64,000 nt of DNA, taken from the NCBI GenBank assembly GCA_030063045.1, contig JAQSEB010000041.1:186001-250000 (forward strand). The letters are read 5' to 3'. The translations under genes and the position numbers were made by a program. This document shows positions 39,501-48,936 of this stretch, piece after piece. This DNA is from Pratylenchus scribneri. Taxonomy: Eukaryota > Nematoda > Chromadorea > Rhabditida > Pratylenchidae. Each line of letters begins with the position of its first letter. The stretch's first letter is position 1. Under the pieces are notes generated by a model, which searched no databases, had not been told where the DNA came from, and was given only the letters and a program-made list of their open reading frames with translations.

Positions 39501-42500
39501 CATCATTTTATTATTAATTAAACTGAAAAAACAGAACGCCAAAAATTAAATATTTAAATTTGTGACTAACATGGCTCACTTAATATATAGGATCCCCGAA
39601 AATAAGGACACTTTTTTGATTAACTTAATACGGCCTCCTTAAATTAAATTGTTAAGCACAAAAAATTTATTCTTATATTAATATTTAATATATTTTCTAA
39701 TTCATTTCAAATTTTCTTATCGAAAAATGGCAATATTTTTGAATTTTACCACTAAAATTTAGCTCTAACACTTAAGGTCAAGTCAATCTTACCTTAAAAT
39801 ATCGAACATAAACATACAACCATGTCTTTAATATTTTCCCACTCATTTTTCCAGACTCTATCGTGCCTATGTGAGTGGGCAATCCGTTGAAATGGAAGCA
39901 GTTTTGCTCAGCCCCGAATCGTTGGATCCACGTTTTGTTTTCCTGCTCGATTGCGATCAAGTCCTTTGGATTTGGAGTGGAGCTCGATCCAGGGTGACCG
40001 TCGCCAACAAAGTTCGACTTTTTGCCGTCAAAATGAACAAACGGGACAAAAAGGGAAAGGCCGAAATTGAATCGTGCAATCAGTCGAAAACGCCGGATGA
40101 ATTTTGGGAGGCACTTTCAGGTAGAAATTAGATATCATTCAATTTACCCGAAACTTTTCAATTCAAAAAATCCGGCTTTTTTCAGGCCATAAAAAATATA
40201 AATTTTATGTTTTTTTTTCAAATTCGGCTTGGGCTCCCTTTTAATTAACCCTATCTTACCTAAAACCTAGCCTTACTCCTTTGTGCCAAAATTTTATTAT
40301 TATTATTATTATGGCCAAATTTTTGTTGATTTTTTACAAAAAAATTACTGAAAAATTCAATTATATTTTTTAAATTTCAAATATTTGTATTTTAATTTTG
40401 TTCAATGTCTTCAGCATTACATTTTAAAATAATGAGCAAAAATAAAAACAAATAACATTTGGATAAAAGTAAAATTTTATGAGATCAAAAAATTTTTAAA
40501 AAATTTTTACTTTTATTTCATTTTGTTTAAGTACTAAAGCCTCAAAAAAATTTTTACTTTTTACACAAAAATTTATGAAAAATTCAATGAATTTATCGGA
40601 AAATTAATATTAATTCATTTTTTTTAAATTTTTGAATTTTAAATATTATTTTTTTAATTTTGTTCTGGTCTTCCGCGCTATTTTTTAAATTAATGAAAAA
40701 AATTAAACCAAATAATATTTGGATAAAAATAACATTTTATGAGATCAAAAAAAAATAAAAAATTTTTAGTTTTATTTCATTTTGTAGTTCATTTTTTTTA
40801 TTCTTACAAAACATATTTTTAAATATTTTTATTTCTTTTTCTTTCTTAATTTTGTTCATAGACTTTGTCGATTAGATTTTAAAAATATTGGACAAAAATA
40901 AAACTAAATAATATTTGGATAAAAATAAAATTTTATGAGATCAAAAAAAAAATAAAAATTTTTTTATATTTTTTGATATTAATATTTTTAATTTTGTTTA
41001 TAGCCTCCGCTTTTATTATTAAATTCTCTACTAACAAAATTTATTATTTTAGGCATTCCAAAAAAGCCGGATGAGCCAATTATTGAGCATATACCCGAAG
41101 ATCATAAACCGGAACGAAAACGTCTGTACGAAATTCAAATTGGCATGGGCTATGTTGAACTGCCCCAAGTGGAGCTGAAAAACAATGTTTTGCACAAGGA
41201 AATGTTGAAGCCAAAATGCGTTTTCGTGTTGGATTGCACCTCGGAACTGTACCTTTGGATTGGCAAAAAAGCGAACAGATTGTTGAAAATGGCTGGACAG
41301 GTGGGAAAAATAATTAGTCTACCCCCAAAATCCACAATCACAAAATATGATTAGAAAATTAGACTAAGAAAATAAGAATGATTAAATTAAAAAGAGGCTA
41401 AAAAAGAAGAAGAGGAATACAGAATGGTTAGAAAATAATCAGATAGGTTACCGTATTTTTCCTCTATGAAGCCCATGGGCTTATAAATTTCAAAGCCTCT
41501 CTAGTCCAGGGTTCCGATCTGTCCTTATTTATAAGTTTTTTTCCTTATTTTGAGAGGTCAAATCTTAAAAAATAAAAATATCCTTATTTTTGGCAAATTA
41601 TTTTATTTTATCTGATTTTTCATAAAATTTCATTTTTTAATTTAAAAAAAATATCTAAATTTTCGCTGCGCGGCAATTTTTAGCTCGAATTTTCTCCTCA
41701 CACAGTGCTATTTTTGGTTAAGATTTTTCCTTTAAGAGTAAAAAAAATAAAGCCAAAATAGATTATGGGAGGCGAAAAATATGATATTTATAACAATATT
41801 TTTCATGAATAAAGCGATTTTAATTCTTTTTAAAGCACTTTTGTAAAAATCTTATTTTTTAAGTATAAAATCTTATTTTTTGATGTAATTTGTAGAGACC
41901 GGCACCGGACCGGATTTTTGCCGGATCCGGCCATTTTTGCCAGAATCCGGAGAAAAAATTTTATAACTGGATCCGGTCCGGAATCCGGCACATTTTATGG
42001 AGATTTTTAAAAAATCCGGCCAAATCCGGAGCTTTTTTTTGCTTGATCCGGCCCAAATTTACCCAATCCGAAATCCGGTCCAGAATCCCGCAGATGACAT
42101 TTTGCCGGTCTCCAGTAATTTGGTCTTATTTTGAAAATTTTTTGATCGGAACCCTGCTCTAGTCTCTAGGGTGGTGGTATTCTATAATAGGGATAGGGAT
42201 TGAGCTTCAAATAGGAAAAATACGAAGACAAAATAATTGAAAAAGGCTAGGATTATGAACCCTTAGGGTATGATCCGAAATCCCTTCAAGGAAAAATTAA
42301 AGCTAAAACCCAAAATATTAAAAAAAATTGATTTTTTTTGATTTTTGCCCTATGCATAGCCCAAAAATCCACACTTCTGAACCATTAAAGCCCAAACTTG
42401 GCCTTATTAGATATACCGTAAATTTCCTATTAGTAACCCCCTCTCTATTTGTAACCCCCTCCCTATTAGTAACCCCCTCTAGAGGGTCTCTGAAAATTAG

Positions 42501-45500
42501 TAACCCCCTCTCTATTTGTAACCCCCTCTCTATTTATGACCCCCCACTCTCAAAAAATTTTTTCCAACTTTAATTTTTTAATGATGGAAACTTCTTTTTA
42601 GTCGAAAAATATGTTGTGATTTGTAAAAACATACTCCAGAAAATGTTTTTGGTCGTAAAAACATGTTAAAAACATGCTTCAGAAAATGTTTTAGTATCTA
42701 AAAAGCATGTTTCCAATCGGGAAAAAAATTTCAATATCATAAAAATGTACCAAAAAATGTTTTGAATCGCAAAAATCATGTTCTGATATATAAAATTGTA
42801 AAAAATTTTAGTAAAAACATGTTTTGGATTGTAAAAAATGTTCTGATTAGTTGCAAATTTTATTAAATAAATTTTATTTTTCAACCATTTTCACTCTCTG
42901 AAATTTAGTGACCCCCTCTCTATTTGTAACCCCCTCCCTATTAGTAACCCCCTCTAGAGGGTCTCTGAAAATTAGTAACCCCGGGGTTACTAATAGGAAA
43001 TTTACGGTATTAATTTTAGGCATATTGATTTTGACTAAACATTTTGGATTAAATCCGAAAAATATTCTGTTGTAAATTGGAAAAATTCGAATTTAATTTT
43101 CACAGAAAATTGCAACCGAATTGCATCAAATGATCGAACGGCCCGAATATTGTCAAATTTCACGGGAAAATGAAGGCGAAGAGTCCACTGTGTTTCGTTC
43201 CAAATTCTCCGGCTGGGATGACATTGTGCCATTCGATTTTACAATGACCGCTGACACCGTTCAACGAAGGGGAGCCGACATAAAGGTGGGGGCATTATTT
43301 TGGGGGTTCATTAATAATAATTTAAATATTTTCGGCTTTCGAGTATCAAGTTTTATTGAAAATTAAGGAGCAGGTTTTGAGGTCACTAATATCACAAATA
43401 TGTGCCTTTTGGGAGTTTTTTTTTTGTGAAATTTGTCAAAATGGGTTTCGGGTACCTCAAAATTGGTGATTTTTTTTGTTTTTATTGCATTTTTCTAATG
43501 AAATTTTTCTCGAAAAAGTGCCAAAATAAGTTAAATTGTCAAAAATGCTCAAAAAAAATTATTTTATTAAAACCTAAAAAATTAAAATTTTTGGAATAAT
43601 ATTTTAATTTTAGGTCATAATGGAGCGGGACAAAATGAAAACCGATTTGGTTTCTCTGTTCTTGGATCGACTGCCAGCAATGCCGCATGAGGAAGGTGAT
43701 CAATTGGTGGAGGATTTCAACTGTGATTTGGAAGTGATTGAACCATTCGTATTGGTAAGGATTTTTTCATTTATCCATAAAATCATTGATAAAACTTGGA
43801 CGATTGGGATCCTTTTTAAACCTTCCTCCGTCCTAAAACCTATAAAAAATAATTTTCAACCATTGGAAATCGAACCCTCCCCCCTCTTTGGTTTAAAGCA
43901 AAGAGGCTACCACTGCGCCACCTACACCCCTTTCCAATTAGAACCCAATTAAGCATCAACATTTTGTTATGGCCAAGTTTTGTGGCCACAAAAAATATTG
44001 AATTTTTTGACTCGAAAATTTATGGGCTAATTTGATTTTATTTTATGGGTTAATATTTTTTTTATCATTTTTTAATTTAAATATAATGTTGAGTCACATT
44101 TTAAGGAAGGGAAGAAATTTGTTCGACTACCAAAAGAAGAATTTGGCATATTTTACACAATGGACTGTTATGTGTTCCTTTGCCGCTATTTTGTTTACAA
44201 TGACGATGAAGAAACCTCACAAAATGAAGGAAGCGAAGGAGAAGATGAGGATAAATCGAATGATGAAGAACAGGTAAACTTAGTACTTTGACCATTCTTT
44301 TGGCCATATCTCGGGAAGGAAGCAACCAATTCAGGAAGGCGATATGCCATTTGAAAGCCCTAAATGTCCTCTAAAAAGTGGCCAATTCTAATTGTCTTTT
44401 GAAATGTTAAAATATTTTATAAAATAAGCGGCGTTTCCTCCAAACAAACAAATATTCGGGTTTATTCCACTCAAAGACATGTAACTTTTATAAAGTCTGG
44501 ATTTTATTTAATTTAAAAAGGCCATTTTACTGAGGAGACTTTGGGCTTTAAAATGGTGTATCGCCTTCCAAAATTGGTAATTGCCTCGATGAGATATGAG
44601 CCAAAAGATTTACCAGAATAAATTAATTTGCGCATTTTATAGGAAACTGAAGAGAAGGAAAATGATTTCAAATGTGTTGTCTATTTTTGGCAAGGAAGGG
44701 AGGCCAGCAACATGGGATGGTTGCAATTCACCTTCTCATTGCAGGTCCAAAATCTTGTGGAGTTTAAGTTCGCTTTTTCGGAGAAGGGTAAAACTGAAGG
44801 GTCCCCCTTTTTGGTTGTTAGAATTCCTAAAACACCCAAAAGGGGGACCTAACCTAATAAGGATTACGGTTATGGTCTACTTGAGATGATTTTTACCCAA
44901 TCATATCCGTAGCCAACATACATGCGCTGGTGGGGGAAACTGTCCCCCCCCCCCCCCCGGGTAGTAGTATTTGAAAATCGCCAGAGAATTGAAAAATTTT
45001 TGGTAGTATTTTGCCCATTACACCATTTTTTTGCCCTTTTTCCTCCTAAAAATGGATAAAAATCATAAAATTTTTCTTTTCTCTTATTATTTGGCAAAAA
45101 TAAAAAATTTTGAAGGTTTTTTATCATATAATATCAAAATTTTCTCGAAGATTACCCATTTTTTTCCACTTTTTCCAAACAAGGTACCTTGTACCTTGTT
45201 TTCGGTGGGTTGTATCGGAACAAAAAAAATTTTCGATCTTTTTTAAGTGGGTACTCGACCAAAGTGTCCCCCCCCCCCCCAAGTGCATGTATGATAAGCC
45301 AATCCCCTAATGACCCTAATCCCAAACTTTAAACCTGCTGATGAGATGTGACCCATGGGTGACCGGTCAATTTCCAAAAAGCGGACTTAAAAACTTCACA
45401 CAATTACGTTACAATGAATAATATTCCTTCATTTTGTTTAGAAAAAATTCGAAAGCCTCTTCAAAGATAAGCTGGAAGTTGTTCGGATGAATCAACAGCA

Positions 45501-48500
45501 AGAAAATCACAAATTTTTATCGCATTTCAAGAGGAAATTGGTGATCAGAAGAGGACGAAGGAATCCGAATGCACCGGCGGGGAATAAATCTGAATTATTC
45601 CATATAAGGTAAAATTGATAGGGGAAGAGAAATTTTAATAGATTAAAATTATAAAATTTTAATAAATTTGAATTTTAAAATTTAAAATATTTACAATATA
45701 AAATAATAAATTTTTGTTTTCAGATTGGGATTTTTAAAAGATTTTTTGAAATTTTTTTCAAAAATTTTTCTGATAATAAAAATTATAATTTCAAAATTAA
45801 AAATATTATTTAAATAAATAATTGGAAATATTTTTAAAAATGCGAATAATTTTTTAGAAAAATTTTTTGTTTTTTTATAATTCGAGTTTATATATTTTTA
45901 AGAATTTTTTAATATTTTTTTTTTGGAATTTTTGATTTCTAAAAAATGAATTTTAAATTTAAAAATATTCCAATTTAAATAAATAATTAATTAAAATATA
46001 TTAAAAAATTCGAATAAATTTATGAATTTTTTTAGATTGGATTTTTTTAGAAATTTTTAAAAATATTTTTTCAGAAATTTTTGATTTTTAAAAATTTAAT
46101 TAATAACAATTTCAAAATAAAAAAATATGAAAATATATGAATACATTTTTAATTTTTTTTAAAAATTTTTTCTTTAAAATTTTTGATTTTTTCAAAATAT
46201 TTAATAAAAAATTATTTTTATAGAGCAAATGGAAGTGATATATGCACGAGAACAATTGAAGTGGATTGCCAAGCCGGCAGCCTGAATTCCGCATTCTGCT
46301 ACATTCTAAGTGCACCATTGCCTGAGCTGGATGAGAATGGCTGCGCTGGATGGACATTCATTTGGCGAGGCTCCAAATGCGATCCATTCTTCTATAAAAT
46401 TGGCGAAGAGGTAGGGCATTTTCACATTTTTTTCTAATTTTTAAATTCTGATTTTTTAATGCTTTTTACTTACCTTTTGATTTTTAAAAAACCTTTTTTT
46501 AAAAAATTCTGATTTTTAAAAAATTCTGGTTTTTAAAAAATTCTGATTTTTAAAAAATTCTGGTTTTTAAAAAATTCTGATTTTTAAAAATTCTGATTTT
46601 TAAAAATTCTGATTTTTTAAATTTCTGTTTTTAAAAATTCTCTGATTTTTTAAATTTCTGTTTTTAAAATTCTCATTTTTTAAAATTCTCATTTTTAAAT
46701 TTCTAATTTTTTAAAAATTCTGATTTTTAAAAAAAATTCTGGTTTTTAAAAAATTCTGGTTTTTAAATAATTCTGATTTTTAAAAATTCTGATTTTTCAA
46801 ATTTCTATTTTAAAAATTCTAATTTTTTTAATTCTGATTTTTTAAATTTTTTTAATTCTGATTTTTTTAAATTCTGATTTTTTGCAAATTCCGATTTTTT
46901 TAAGAATTATTTTTTAAAATTCTGATTTAAAAATTAATTATTTTTCTAATTCTGTATTTAAATTTATTCTAATTTGTAACTAATTATTATTAATTTAAAG
47001 GTGGCCACTGATCTCATAAATCGCGACTCCGATTTCTCCATTCTTCCAATTGATGAAGGCGAAGAGCCATCACTGTTTTGGGAGGCCCTGGGTGGAAAGA
47101 AGAAATATGCGCGCGATGCTAATTTCATGGAGCATACTCGCCTATTTCGTTGTACAAATGAGAAAGGTGGAAAATTATAAATTATTATTTTTTTTTATTT
47201 TTATTAATTTGCAGGCTATTTCAGTGTTTCCGAGAAAACTGTCGATTTTTGTCAGGTAGGGAAAATAAAATTGGGTAAATATTTAATTTGTCGAAAAAAC
47301 ATTGAAATTGTCGAACTAAAATAATTAGGGTTTAAGGAGGGTTTATCCCACACATTCACAAACCAAATATACCCAAAATTGGATAGAGCTGGTCAAGACG
47401 CATTGAATGGTATATAATTTGGTTATGGCTTGGGCAACAATATTAAAGTGTTTTAAACGGTTTAAACCACAGTTTGGTTTAAACCACATTTTGGTTTTTC
47501 GGTTTAAAATCGATTAAATCGGTTTGCTATTTGGTTCAAAACCATTTAAACCGGTCTAGTATTTGGTTCAAAACTGTTTAAACCGATTTGGTTTTGGTTA
47601 AATACCGGTTAAACCGTTGGTTTTTTGTTCAAAATCGTTTTAACCGGTTCGCTTCGTTTAAAACCGTTTAAACCGGTTTGGTGCAAAACCTTTTAAACCA
47701 TTTGGTTTAAGTTAAAATTTAAACCAAAATCGGCAATTCGAATGTTTTTTGACAAAATAAATATTTTTCATATCAATTTACATTTTCAATTTCTATAATT
47801 ATTTTAGGACGATTTGGAATCCGATGATGTGATGATTGTGGACAACGGCGAGAATGTTTTCCTTTGGCTTGGCAACACCGCCAGTGAAGTGGAAATCAAG
47901 CTGGCATATAAAGCGGCACAAGTCTATTGTGGACACATTCAAATGAAACAACCGGATAAACCACGGAAATTGGTCAGTTTTAAAAGGGGAATATTTTAAT
48001 TTATAGAAAAACATTGAAAACCGGTTCAAAAATTTATCTTAAACCCATAAACCTTTTACCCAATCGATAAATCTCCTATGATATATCATTTAGTTTTTCG
48101 AATTAGCTTTAATCAATATAGTTTTGAACCGAAACTGGTTTAAACAGTTTTGAACCAAGAATCAAACCGGTTTTAACGGTTTTGAACCAAAAATCAATCG
48201 GTTTAAATGGTTTTGAACCAAAAATTAAACCGGTTTAAACAGTTTTGAACCAAAAATCAAACCGTTTTGAACCAAGAATCAAACCGGTTTAAACAGTTTT
48301 GAACCAAAAATCAAACCGGTTTAAACTGTTTTGAACCAAAAATCATACCGGTTTAAATGGTTTTGAACCAAAAATTAAACCGGTTTAAACGGATTTGAAC
48401 CAATAATCAAACCGTTTTGAACCAAAAATTAAACCGGTTTAAACGTATTTGAACCAATAATCAAACCGTTTTAAAGGTTTTGAATCAAAAATCATACCGG

Positions 48501-48914
48501 TTTAAATGGTTTTGAACCAAAAATTAAACCGGTTTAAACGGATTTGAACCAATAATCAAACCGTTTTGAACCAAAAATTAAACCGGTTTAAACGTATTTG
48601 AACCAATAATCAAACCGTTTTAAAGGTTTTGAATCAAAAACCAAATTATATACCATTCAATGCGTTTTGACCAGCTCTATTCAATTTTGGGTATATTTGG
48701 TTTGTTAATGTATGTGACAAACCCTCCTAAAACCATTATAATTAGGCAATTTCAATGTTTTTTCGACAATTTAAATACTAATTTTATTAATTAAAATACA
48801 AAAATTCATTTTATTTTACAGTTGCTTTCAATCAAAGGGCGCGAGTCGAAACGTTTCACCCAACTTTTCCATGGATGGAATAAACATCGAGTGCCAATTG
48901 GTGTTGATAAATAG
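24549..48914 (+). CDS. fli-1: flightless-1 (FLII/fli-1): leucine-rich repeat plus gelsolin-repeat actin regulator
   Basis: Twenty-six exons: 24549-24755, 25285-25347, 25396-25560, 26411-26562, 26603-26693, 27096-27339, 28200-28392, 29084-29171, 29259-29356, 29406-29451, 30369-30716, 31440-31498, 31546-31609, 31656-31723, 39855-40120, 41053-41300, 43106-43285, 43614-43754, 44106-44273, 44643-44744, 45442-45608, 46224-46410, 47001-47166, 47215-47255, 47808-47972, 48822-48914. They total 3810 nt (1269 aa), all phases closed, close to the vertebrate length. Residues 1 to about 400 are leucine-rich repeats ([34 protein letters not shown]). From about 495 on come gelsolin-like domains ([61 protein letters not shown]). 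Exon 19 adds an acidic Glu/Asp insert. The protein binds actin and Ras-type or nuclear-receptor partners in other animals. Exons are ordinary; the introns are inflated by transposons. Confidence 0.97.
24770..25240. repeat. degenerate 32-bp-type repeat in fli-1 intron 1
   Basis: About fifteen diverged units of ACCTTAACTTNTNGAACTCA with AAAATTTG spacers, clearly the same motif as the 64-bp minisatellite at 5400-6110 but much older looking. Confidence 0.65.
25590..26345. repeat. R1-family repeat in fli-1 intron 3, split by a hAT-like element
   Basis: The R1 copy begins AATTTGTCGAAAAATAATTA and ends around TATAAACCATTGAACCG. It is interrupted at an AACGGTTT site by the element 25798-26140; the R1 sequence resumes exactly after the duplicated AACGGTTT. 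Confidence 0.85.
25798..26140. mobile_element. non-autonomous hAT-like element, 343 bp, 8-bp TSD AACGGTTT
   Basis: The ends are CAGTGCCGTAGCCAG and CTGGCTACGGCACTG. AACGGTTT flanks both sides (25790-25797, 26141-26148). The interior has a 31-bp unit repeated about four times (GGCCGCGCAGCGAAAAATTT core at 25931, 25962, 25993) and CGGGGGTTGC / GCAACCCCC inverted blocks. No transposase. Confidence 0.9.
26700..27030. mobile_element. palindromic MITE family M4, copy in fli-1 intron 5
   Basis: The left half has CATTCTTTTGGCCATATCTC and GGAAGGCGATGCCATTTGAA. The right half has the inverse TTCAAATGATATATCGCCTT and GAGATATGGCCAAAAAATGG. A second copy is in fli-1 intron 19 at about 44293-44605. Confidence 0.75.
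27327..27609. repeat. tandem duplication reaching into the end of fli-1 exon 6
   Basis: CAACTTAAATTTGAAG at 27324-27339 (the end of exon 6) plus intron start GTGAGAATTGG is repeated near 27567 as CAACTTAAATTTGAAGCTAAGAA, with the following GATTTCCTATAA also repeated. The copied donor has become CTAAG, so only the first is usable. The duplicated block also contains a left half of a TAAGGTCCGGATAGTT element. Confidence 0.6.
27610..28164. mobile_element. non-autonomous hAT-like element, TSD CCTATAAC/CCTATTAC
   Basis: The left end TAAGGTCCGGATAGTTTGG and the right end ATCCGGTCCTTA are inverted. Flanks of 8 bp match at 7 of 8 positions (27602-27609 CCTATAAC; 28165-28172 CCTATTAC). The terminal sequence is related to the TAAGGCCCGGATAGTTATG element in METTL6 intron 1. 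It lies in fli-1 intron 6 (27340-28199). Confidence 0.75.
28504..28582 (+). repeat. tRNA-like repeat in fli-1 intron 7
   Basis: A-box-like TAGCCTAATGGTAAAAGC and, 45 bp on, B-box-like TGAGTTCGATCCCGGG. There is no convincing acceptor stem. Probably a tRNA-derived fragment. The rest of intron 7 (28393-29083) is AT-rich without a gene. Confidence 0.45.
29719..30119. mobile_element. CATACATGC/C-run element, copy 2 (fli-1 intron 10)
   Basis: It begins CATACATGCGCTTGGGGGGG, contains GGGTACTACCCACTTAAAAA and CCGATACTACCCACCGAAAA, and ends with a run of about 20 C followed by AGAGCATGTATG. The CATACATGC...GCATGTATG ends are inverted. It lies in the intron 29452-30368. Confidence 0.75.
30720..31265. 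repeat. minisatellite, 17-bp unit, about 26 copies
   Basis: The unit AATTTAATTAATACAAA repeats with almost no variation from about 30830 to 31240 and degenerates at both ends. It fills fli-1 intron 11 (30717-31439). The unit contains the palindrome TTAATTAA. Confidence 0.95.
32086..32186. repeat. tandemly duplicated perfect hairpin, 62-bp unit
   Basis: Each unit has an 18-bp perfect stem (CGAGCGTTGGGATGCCGC) with a TTC loop, at 32086-32124 and again at 32148-32186, joined by AAAAACAAAAATAACCGAAAA-type spacer. It is GC-rich in an AT-rich setting. It could be the 3' terminal hairpin of the adjacent Helitron, but no CTRR end follows at the expected distance. Confidence 0.85.
32440..39200 (-). 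mobile_element. Helitron, autonomous type but decayed, antisense in fli-1 intron 14
   Basis: The element is defined by its Rep-helicase remnant (32643-37318). The outer limits are my estimate. I could not place the expected 5' TC or 3' CTRR ends; a CATAATACTAGCAGTATAC palindrome near 39120-39150 is a candidate for the 5' end. It is transcribed opposite to fli-1. Confidence 0.8.
32643..37318 (-). pseudogene. Helitron Rep/helicase (RepHel), two frameshifts and one in-frame stop
   Basis: Segments in order: 37318-35699 (N-terminal 539 codons), about 35704-35392, 35420-34614, 34565-32643 (640 codons). RepHel nicks and unwinds DNA in rolling-circle transposition. The first part has a Ser-rich start, three or four 17-residue repeats of the [15 protein letters not shown] type, then the Helitron-like N domain (CKHC near residue 220; [13 protein letters not shown]). 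The Rep HUH motif (GLPHMHMLI) and the tyrosine region ([19 protein letters not shown]) follow. The helicase has Walker A GPGGTGKS (225-232 of the last segment), Walker B WDEAG, GDFRQ and the late motifs INKAQAQTF and AVSRGKSW. Both frameshifts lie in A-runs (near 35705 and 35430). The stop (TAA, 34616-34614) is in frame between Rep and helicase. Decay therefore looks recent. Confidence 0.92.
40121..41052. other. fli-1 intron 15, low-complexity AT-rich
   Basis: Four loose repeats of a roughly 160-180-bp unit (ATAATATTTGGATAAAAATA, TTTTATGAGATCAAAAAA) can be followed from about 40430 to 40990. No gene. Confidence 0.55.
41507..42156. mobile_element. non-autonomous hAT-like element, 650 bp, 8-bp TSD CTCTAGTC
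   Basis: The ends are CAGGGTTCCGATC and GATCGGAACCCTG. CTCTAGTC flanks both sides (41499-41506; 42157-42164). Inside are TTTCGCTGCGCGGCAATTTT and TTTAGCTCGAATTTTC, matching the 31-bp repeat of two other hAT-like elements here. It lies in fli-1 intron 16 (41301-43105) and is itself interrupted by 41893-42114. Confidence 0.9.
41893..42114. mobile_element. nested 222-bp hAT-like element, 8-bp TSD GTAATTTG
   Basis: The ends are TAGAGACCGGCA and TGCCGGTCTCCA. GTAATTTG flanks both sides (41885-41892; 42115-42122). The interior is made of repeated CCGGATCCGG and CCGGTCCGG palindromic phrases, GC-rich against the host element. Non-coding. Confidence 0.85.
42414..43009. mobile_element. TA-flanked palindromic element (Tc1/mariner-like MITE candidate)
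   Basis: The left end TACCGTAAATTTCCTATTAG and the right end CTAATAGGAAATTTACGGTA are perfect inverses, extended by AACCCC/GGGGTT. Inside, blocks of TAACCCCCTCTCTATTTG repeat directly near both ends, and the centre has many ACATGTTTTNNNNNGTAAAA phrases. No transposase. Confidence 0.75.
43863..43935 (-). repeat. tRNA-like repeat in fli-1 intron 18
   Basis: On the minus strand GTGGCGCAGTGGTAGCC (A-box) is followed by GAGGGTTCGATTTCC (B-box). The anticodon arm CCTCTTTG...CAAAGAGG pairs. Acceptor pairing is weak, so it is probably a tRNA-derived repeat rather than a tRNA gene. Confidence 0.5.
44293..44605. mobile_element. palindromic MITE family M4, copy in fli-1 intron 19
   Basis: Same design as 26700-27030: CATTCTTTTGGCCATATCTC and GGAAGGCGATATGCCATTTG on the left, GGTGTATCGCCTTCCAAAAT and GATGAGATATGAGCCAAAAG on the right. 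Both copies lie in introns of this gene, starting within about 20 bp of the 5' splice site. Confidence 0.75.
44917..45295. mobile_element. CATACATGC/C-run element, copy 3 (fli-1 intron 20)
   Basis: CATACATGCGCTGGTGGGGG opens it; a run of about 14 C, GGGTAGTAGTATTTGAAA and GTGGGTACTCGACCAAAGTG lie inside; it closes CCCCAAGTGCATGTATG. The ends are inverted. This copy runs opposite to copy 2. Confidence 0.75.
45609..46223. other. fli-1 intron 21, extremely AT-rich, no feature
   Basis: Loose AAAATATTTTTAAAAATTT-type sequence throughout, with no defined unit and no gene. Confidence 0.5.
46480..46935. repeat. 16-17-bp minisatellite TTCTGATTTTTAAAAA in fli-1 intron 22
   Basis: About 25 imperfect copies of TTCTGATTTTTAAAAAA, alternating with TTCTGGTTTTTAAAAAA, in the intron 46411-47000. 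Confidence 0.85.
47280..47765. repeat. R1-family repeat in fli-1 intron 24
   Basis: Forward copy beginning TTAATTTGTCGAAAAAACAT, with the standard landmarks, then a row of TTTAAACCGGTTTGGTTTT-like units and GACAAAATAAATATTTTT at the far end. Confidence 0.8.
48005..48790. repeat. R1-family repeat in fli-1 intron 25, expanded
   Basis: Reverse copy in which the unit AAACCGGTTTAAACGGTTTT + GAACCAAAAATC (about 32 bp) is amplified some 15 times. It includes a roughly 128-bp higher-order block repeated near 48350 and 48480. It ends ACCAGCTCTATTCAATTTTG ... TTTTTTCGACAATTTAAATA. Confidence 0.85.
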
Positions 48915-48930
48915 AAAAGCACAATCCTCA

Positions 48931-48936
48931 AATAAA
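48931..48936 (+). terminator. poly(A) signal of fli-1
   Basis: AATAAA 17 bp past the TAG stop at 48912-48914. Confidence 0.6.

Larger units (their letters stand above)
31724..39854. other. fli-1 intron 14 (8.1 kb) hosting a Helitron
   Basis: The host exons end ATGAAAAG|GTGAGT and resume TTTTTCCAG|ACTCTATC, coding across the junction without loss. The intron contains, from left to right, AT-rich sequence, a duplicated hairpin, the antisense Helitron protein remnant, and about 2.5 kb of AT-rich sequence with many loosely repeated AAATTTGATGAATAT-type phrases. Confidence 0.85.
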
